From Caryophanales bacterium (GTDB taxonomy: Bacteria > Bacillota > Bacilli > Exiguobacteriales > Exiguobacteriaceae), in assembly GCA_902362975.1 (NCBI GenBank), contig CABIYO010000023.1, forward strand, positions 1-42,475: a stretch of DNA of 42,475 nucleotides, in the 5' to 3' direction. Below, piece after piece: positions 38,969-42,475 of this stretch. A program made the position numbers and the translations under genes. Numbering within the stretch: position 1 is the stretch's first letter; the number at the start of each line of letters is the position of its first letter. The notes under the pieces were generated by a model. It made no database searches, was not told where the DNA came from, and worked only from the letters and a program-made list of their open reading frames with translations.

Positions 38969-39487
38969 ATGCCGAAAGTAGTGTTGTATATTGCGATGAG
39001 TTTAGATGGGAAAATCGCCCGGTCGAACGACCAACTCGATTGGTTGTTCGCCGTGGAGGGAGACGGGGACAACGGCTACGCTGAATTTTTTAAGACCGTT
39101 GGTGCCGTCATCATGGGACGAAAGACATATGAGGAAGTATTGACGTTAGAACAGGGAGAGTATCCGTATAAAAACATCCCGAACTATATTTTGACGCGTC
39201 AGCCTGACCGTGAGGCAGAGCATGTCACGTTCACGGATGAACCGATCGAAGAACTGATTCATCGGTTGAAAGGAGAAGTCGATCAAGACATCTGGCTCAT
39301 CGGTGGGGGTGAAATTATCAAAGCAGCGATGGAGCATGACTTGATTGACCGGTATGAGATTGCGATTGCCCCGGTCGTGTTAGGTGAGGGGATTCCGCTC
39401 TTCCCAGAAGGCACGAAAGAGACGAAATTTCGACTGACGAGTCAGCACGCATCCGGTCAATTTGTGATGGTGACATATGAACGATAA
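38969..39487 (+). CDS. RibD-C/dihydrofolate-reductase-like protein
   Basis: 172 residues. VVLYIAMSLDGKIARSNDQLDWL, VIMGRKTYEEVL, YILTRQ, IWLIGGGEIIKAAM, and IAPVVLGEGIPLFPEG are the successive motifs of the RibD C-terminal / DHFR-like reductase family (YwjB, YyaP). It likely uses NADPH on a pteridine or related compound, but these stand-alone members lack a firmly known substrate. AAGGAGG precedes the ATG. Cytosolic, monocistronic. Confidence 0.87.
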   Translation: MPKVVLYIAMSLDGKIARSNDQLDWLFAVEGDGDNGYAEFFKTVGAVIMGRKTYEEVLTLEQGEYPYKNIPNYILTRQPDREAEHVTFTDEPIEELIHRLKGEVDQDIWLIGGGEIIKAAMEHDLIDRYEIAIAPVVLGEGIPLFPEGTKETKFRLTSQHASGQFVMVTYER

Positions 39488-39493
39488 GTGAGG

Positions 39494-39521
39494 ATCGAGT
39501 CCACAAAGGGCTCGATTTTTT
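39494..39521 (+). terminator. Terminator after RibD-like gene
   Basis: ATCGAGTCC (39494-39502) pairs with GGGCTCGAT (39508-39516), followed by TTTTTG. Confidence 0.85.
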
Positions 39522-39643
39522 GTGAAAAAAGGAAAAATATTCATTTTGTAGATAGTTTTACACTTCGATACGTTAGCTGATGATGGAAATTGGATATATG
39601 TAGAGAGTAGAAGTAACATGACAAATGTGAAGGAATACAACTA

Positions 39644-40628
39644 ATGTTCATGAGTCTAATCGCCAATTCGTGTATTTCTTTTACTGGCATCTATTTCATC
39701 TCAAAGATCATGAACTATCATACGAGACATGTGCATATCCAAAAGTTCATCATCGGTGTGCTATCAGGCTGTTTCGGGATTTTTCTAATCACGCAAAGTG
39801 TCCAATTTGAGAATGCGGTAAAAATTGATTTTCGTTTTCTCGTTCTCCTTTTACTCGATTGTGGTCTGCGTTGCCCTCTTTACGATGGTGATCGGCACGA
39901 TTCTGACATATCGGATTGTTTGGTTACAGAAGCGGCTTTTCCAATTCGGGCTCACGTTGAACGTATGGACATGTTTGGTCGCAGCCATGGGAATCCTTGT
40001 CGGCGGCGGGTTTACGGAACGTGCTCTTGATGTCGCGTTGTTGGTTACGATGATCAGCTTCCCGATTGGATTGTTGATCACCATGTTGAACATTGACCTG
40101 TACCTCATCCATCACCGTGTGAGAGAGTATAAAATCTCGGCGGAGACTGACCATTTGACGGGTCTCGTCAATCATCGGGCATGGGAGATGCAGATGAAAA
40201 AGTTCAAAGGACAGTATGCGACATGTAATGTCTTGCTTTTGGATATCGATCACTTCAAACAAATCAACGATCAATATGGCCACGCGAACGGGGATGAGGT
40301 GTTGAAGCAGTTTGCGGAACTGTTGCACCGAGAGACGCGAAATCAGGACATTAAAGCGCGGATTGGGGGAGAAGAGTTCGGCATTTTGATTCCGATGCTC
40401 TCCCAGACCGAGGTGGTCAACGTGGCGGAGCGGATTCGAAATAGTATCTCCAAACATGAATTCAAGTTACTCGATGACGAGCGGATTCATCTATCCGTTT
40501 CGATTGGGATTGCGAACGGAAAGAGCGAGCACCTTCGCGAGATGATTCGTCTGGCAGATGAATGTTTGTATGAGGCAAAAAATAGTGGCAGAAACCGTAC
40601 ACACGTGACAGAGAGTGTCGTCGGATAG
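39644..40628 (+). pseudogene. Membrane diguanylate cyclase with frameshift in the sensor domain
   Basis: The 5' frame (39644, GAAGGA nine bases upstream) reads as a 5TM-5TMR_LYT-like membrane sensor: FMSLIANSCISFTGIYF ... LITQSVQFENAVKIDFR. It then shifts near 39825-39850 into the frame that carries FYSIVVCVALFTMVIGTIL, further membrane segments and a complete GGDEF domain: DHLTGLVNHRAWEMQM, LLLDIDHFKQINDQYGHANGD and RIGGEEFGIL. The join is short of the usual family spacing, suggesting a small deletion. The downstream frame has only a TTG start at 39825 without a ribosome site. Cyclase residues are intact, so a truncated active enzyme cannot be ruled out. Confidence 0.75.
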
Positions 40629-40630
40629 AC

Positions 40631-40659
40631 AAGGCGCATCGGAATCCCGATGCGCTTTT
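40631..40659. terminator. Bidirectional terminator
   Basis: AAGGCGCATCGG (40631-40642) pairs with CCGATGCGCTTT (40647-40658) with one G-T pair. Confidence 0.85.
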
Positions 40660-40695
40660 CATGTGAAAAACTGTAAACCACAAGATGGCCTACAG

Positions 40696-41430
40696 TCATG
40701 GAGTTGTATGTTCGTCAGCATGCGGTTCCCATGCATCCAAAAAGTTATGGGGCGGGTGAACGCCCTCGAGCGTCCGAAATTCGTAATCTCGCTCTTTCGC
40801 ATAGCGGATGATTGTATCGAGTGCTTCCGGTGTCATCGAATGATCGTGCGCCAAGATGATGGAAGCGATATTGGCGGCACGATTCGCCTCGAGTCGGTCG
40901 AACACGCGCTGTTCGACGCGGGCATTGTCTTGTTTATATACATGGTCGAGACTGCCGACATTCCAGTCCCAAATCTCAAAACCGGCTTCGGTCATCACTT
41001 GCCAATGCGCAGGCGTCATGCCTTCATCACTCCCGTAAATCGTCCGGGCCATATTCGTATGAATGCCGGTCACCTCGTAAACGAGACGTTGCACGTCTTT
41101 CATTTGACGGACGGCCGTCATCGGTGATGCATAAAACTCTTCACGTTTGTGTGTCATCCCGTGCAAGGCAATCAAGTGACCCTCATCGACGATGCGGTGA
41201 AGGAGATGCTCATTCCCCTCAATATTCTTCCCGAGAATGAAGAAAGTGGCCTTTACCTGATGCTTCTTCAAAATGTCGAGCAGCTTTCCGGTTTTCCAGT
41301 TCGGTCCATCATCAAGCGTCAGATAGATGAGTCTCGGGTCGTTATACGCTTTCGGTTCCGGGATCGCCGCCTGTGACAAAGTACCAATCAACAAAAAAAT
41401 AGACATGAGTAATAGAACGCGTTTCTTCAT
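40696..41430 (-). CDS. Secreted polysaccharide deacetylase (NodB/CE4)
   Basis: 244 residues. Signal peptide (KKRVLLLMSIFLLIGTLSQAA). NodB motifs: TLDDGPNWKT (catalytic Asp and metal Asp), LIALHGMTHKRE (metal His pair), later Arg and Asp/Trp regions (NMARTIYGSDEG, IWDWNVGSLD) and the final His in LAHDHS. It removes acetyl groups from peptidoglycan or another surface glycan outside the membrane. The fit is close to PdaA/YheN-like enzymes of Bacillales; the exact substrate is not evident. Confidence 0.9.
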   Translation of the reverse strand: MKKRVLLLMSIFLLIGTLSQAAIPEPKAYNDPRLIYLTLDDGPNWKTGKLLDILKKHQVKATFFILGKNIEGNEHLLHRIVDEGHLIALHGMTHKREEFYASPMTAVRQMKDVQRLVYEVTGIHTNMARTIYGSDEGMTPAHWQVMTEAGFEIWDWNVGSLDHVYKQDNARVEQRVFDRLEANRAANIASIILAHDHSMTPEALDTIIRYAKERDYEFRTLEGVHPPHNFLDAWEPHADEHTTP

Positions 41431-41484
41431 TCCAACAATAGCTCCCTCGAGTCAAAAAACAAGTGACATATGACACATACCTTA

Positions 41485-41958
41485 TCACATATCCGAGACA
41501 TTGAGCCGATAAATTTGTTCGTAGAGTTCTGTCGTGAGATAGGTGAAGTTCAATTTTTTCAATAGTGCGATCGATGCCTCGTTCGTCTCAAGGACACCGG
41601 CTTTGAATACTTCTGCTCCTTGGTCGGCCAAGTGACGAATCAATCCCGACATCACCTCGAACGCATAACCTTGACGAGCTCGTGTAGGTGCGATGGTATA
41701 GCCGATCCAATACGTCGTATCTTCTTGGTGGATATACACGTCCCCAATCAATTCATCCGTCGCTTGGTCGATGATGGTGAGTTGAATGCCGTGTTGAAGT
41801 GATTGTTCGCCGAGTAGGGCGTCCTCGTACTCGGTATAGCTAAGACCTTTGAACGATTGGTGCTTCATCCAGTCCAAGTCGTTCCGATAGGTCATGAACG
41901 ATTCAATGTCCTGTCGTTCAAACGGACGGATGAGACAGCGGGTTGTTGTGAATGTCAT
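41485..41958 (-). CDS. GNAT-family N-acetyltransferase (RimJ/RimL-like)
   Basis: 157 residues. Start TTRCLIRPFERQDIESFMTYRND, then ELIGDVYIHQ, IGYTIAPTRARQGYAFEVMSGLIRHL (acetyl-CoA loop, here ARQGYA) and ETNEASIALLKKLNF, the Acetyltransf_3 pattern. Substrate unknown; members act on ribosomal proteins, antibiotics or metabolites. GGGGG lies eight bases before the ATG. Confidence 0.87.
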   Translation of the reverse strand: MTFTTTRCLIRPFERQDIESFMTYRNDLDWMKHQSFKGLSYTEYEDALLGEQSLQHGIQLTIIDQATDELIGDVYIHQEDTTYWIGYTIAPTRARQGYAFEVMSGLIRHLADQGAEVFKAGVLETNEASIALLKKLNFTYLTTELYEQIYRLNVSDM

Positions 41959-42049
41959 CAGATGTTCCCCCTATTTTATCTTAATGTACCGTACGTTATT
42001 AGCACGAGGGGATAGGGTTTTGATTCATAAAAAAACACCTCTCGAAACA

Positions 42050-42079
42050 ATAAACAGATTTTATATTTCATCTGTTTAT
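42050..42079. terminator. Inverted repeat in AT-rich tail, possible terminator
   Basis: ATAAACAGAT (42050-42059) pairs with ATCTGTTTAT (42070-42079), ten-base loop. It lies downstream of the minus-strand frame ending at 42120. The T run is weak, so its role is uncertain. The rest of 41959-42119 holds no gene I can support. Confidence 0.4.
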
Positions 42080-42119
42080 CTATTGGGGAAAATTTTACTA
42101 TGGATGAGTTACCTAATTA

Positions 42120-42452
42120 CTAATCTATTGTAGGTATAGCATCAAGTTGATACCCTTTATTGCCCATGTAATGGCCTTTGAGTATTGAAATTGTAAGGAG
42201 ATCGTGAATTAGTTTTACTGATGTAGTATCAATAAATGAATTATTTTTAACATCGTAGATACCTAAGTACAATTCATTCGATTTGTCATCAATATCATAT
42301 CCATTAGTTCGTAAGTAATGATTAATATTTTCTTGCTTTCTTAATCTAACTAGTTTAGCTACCTCTGGATCGTTGTATTTTGCAATACAAATGTGGTTCT
42401 TACGCAATGTTGGTGAACGATGATGAGCAATCGCCCGAAGGTGGGCGCTCAT
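42120..42452 (-). CDS. Unrecognised open frame, probably 5'-altered
   Basis: 110 codons at most. The body (ICIAKYNDPEVAKLVRLRKQENINHYL, NELYLGIYDVKNNSFID, TTSVKLIHDLLTISILKG) looks like real protein, with helices and charged residues, in DNA clearly richer in A and T than the rest of the window. The ATG at 42452 lies inside a hairpin and has no ribosome site, so the true start is unclear; a TTG near 42405 is an alternative. It may be a fragment or an acquired gene. No family recognised. Confidence 0.4.
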   Translation of the reverse strand: MSAHLRAIAHHRSPTLRKNHICIAKYNDPEVAKLVRLRKQENINHYLRTNGYDIDDKSNELYLGIYDVKNNSFIDTTSVKLIHDLLTISILKGHYMGNKGYQLDAIPTID

Positions 42453-42458
42453 TTTTTT
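42425..42458 (+). terminator. Plus-strand intrinsic terminator with no evident gene
   Basis: CGCCC (42432-42436) pairs with GGGCG (42443-42447), extended by GAG/CTC across a small bulge, followed by ATTTTTTT. It would end a plus-strand transcript, but the frame upstream is on the minus strand. Confidence 0.55.
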
Positions 42459-42475
42459 GGAATATCAGTGAGCAC

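Overview
The window reads as chromosome of a low-GC Gram-positive bacterium of the Bacillales, most like Exiguobacterium. This is inferred from strong AGGAGG-type ribosome sites, TTGACA/TATAAT promoters, CcpA, Fur and CsoR-type sites, and proteins close to Bacillus subtilis GlpP, PaiA, GlvA/MalA and Cdd. No database search was possible. No tRNA, rRNA, CRISPR array or prophage was seen.

Layout. 1-4.1 kb: an IS21-family element (istA/istB) abuts a wrecked IS200/IS605 tnpB element whose right end interrupts a chemotaxis receptor gene. 4.1-6.0 kb: a C45-type Ntn-hydrolase, a small lipoprotein and an unknown protein. 6.0-11.6 kb: a glycerol-phosphate operon, glpP-ugpC-ugpA-ugpE-ugpB-ugpQ, behind a leader terminator of the kind GlpP overrides. 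11.6-13.5 kb: a GGDEF fragment, a small membrane protein and a soluble PAS-type histidine kinase. 13.6-21.4 kb: a copper-resistance island with a multicopper oxidase, a CPH-type CopB ATPase behind a CsoR-like operator, a propeller-type lipoprotein, a two-component system led by a free-standing MurE N-domain-like protein, and a DUF305 protein. 21.6-23.6 kb: an SH3b-M23 peptidase, a small membrane protein and a TerC-type metal exporter with an operator in its promoter. 23.7-26.6 kb: an Rrf2 regulator and a QorB/NmrA-like reductase that appear to have been a divergent pair, now split by an intact-looking tnpB element carrying its own 44-residue ribbon-helix-helix-like gene.

26.7-33.1 kb: DUF2200, MarR, paiA with a remnant of paiB, a Fur-controlled ferric-siderophore ABC operon, and cdd. 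33.1-38.0 kb: a degenerate M23-like protein, an orphan Phd antitoxin, and a GntR-controlled maltose/alpha-glucoside locus with intact malA/glvA but a PTS permease broken by a frameshift and an internal deletion. 38.0-42.5 kb: a WYL regulator divergent from a RibD/DHFR-like reductase, a frameshifted membrane diguanylate cyclase, a polysaccharide deacetylase, a GNAT acetyltransferase and an AT-rich tail with an unrecognised open frame.

Two themes stand out. Transport and stress operons have clearly readable control sites (GlpP, CsoR-like, Fur, CcpA, MarR). There is also an unusual number of broken genes: mcp, one tnpB, two GGDEF genes, paiB and the sugar PTS. The best candidates for something new are the tnpB element with its divergent small regulator and tandem operator-like repeats, whose predicted guide and TAM can be rebuilt from its own flanks; the MurE-N-like protein in the copper two-component operon; and the glpP-led ugp operon.
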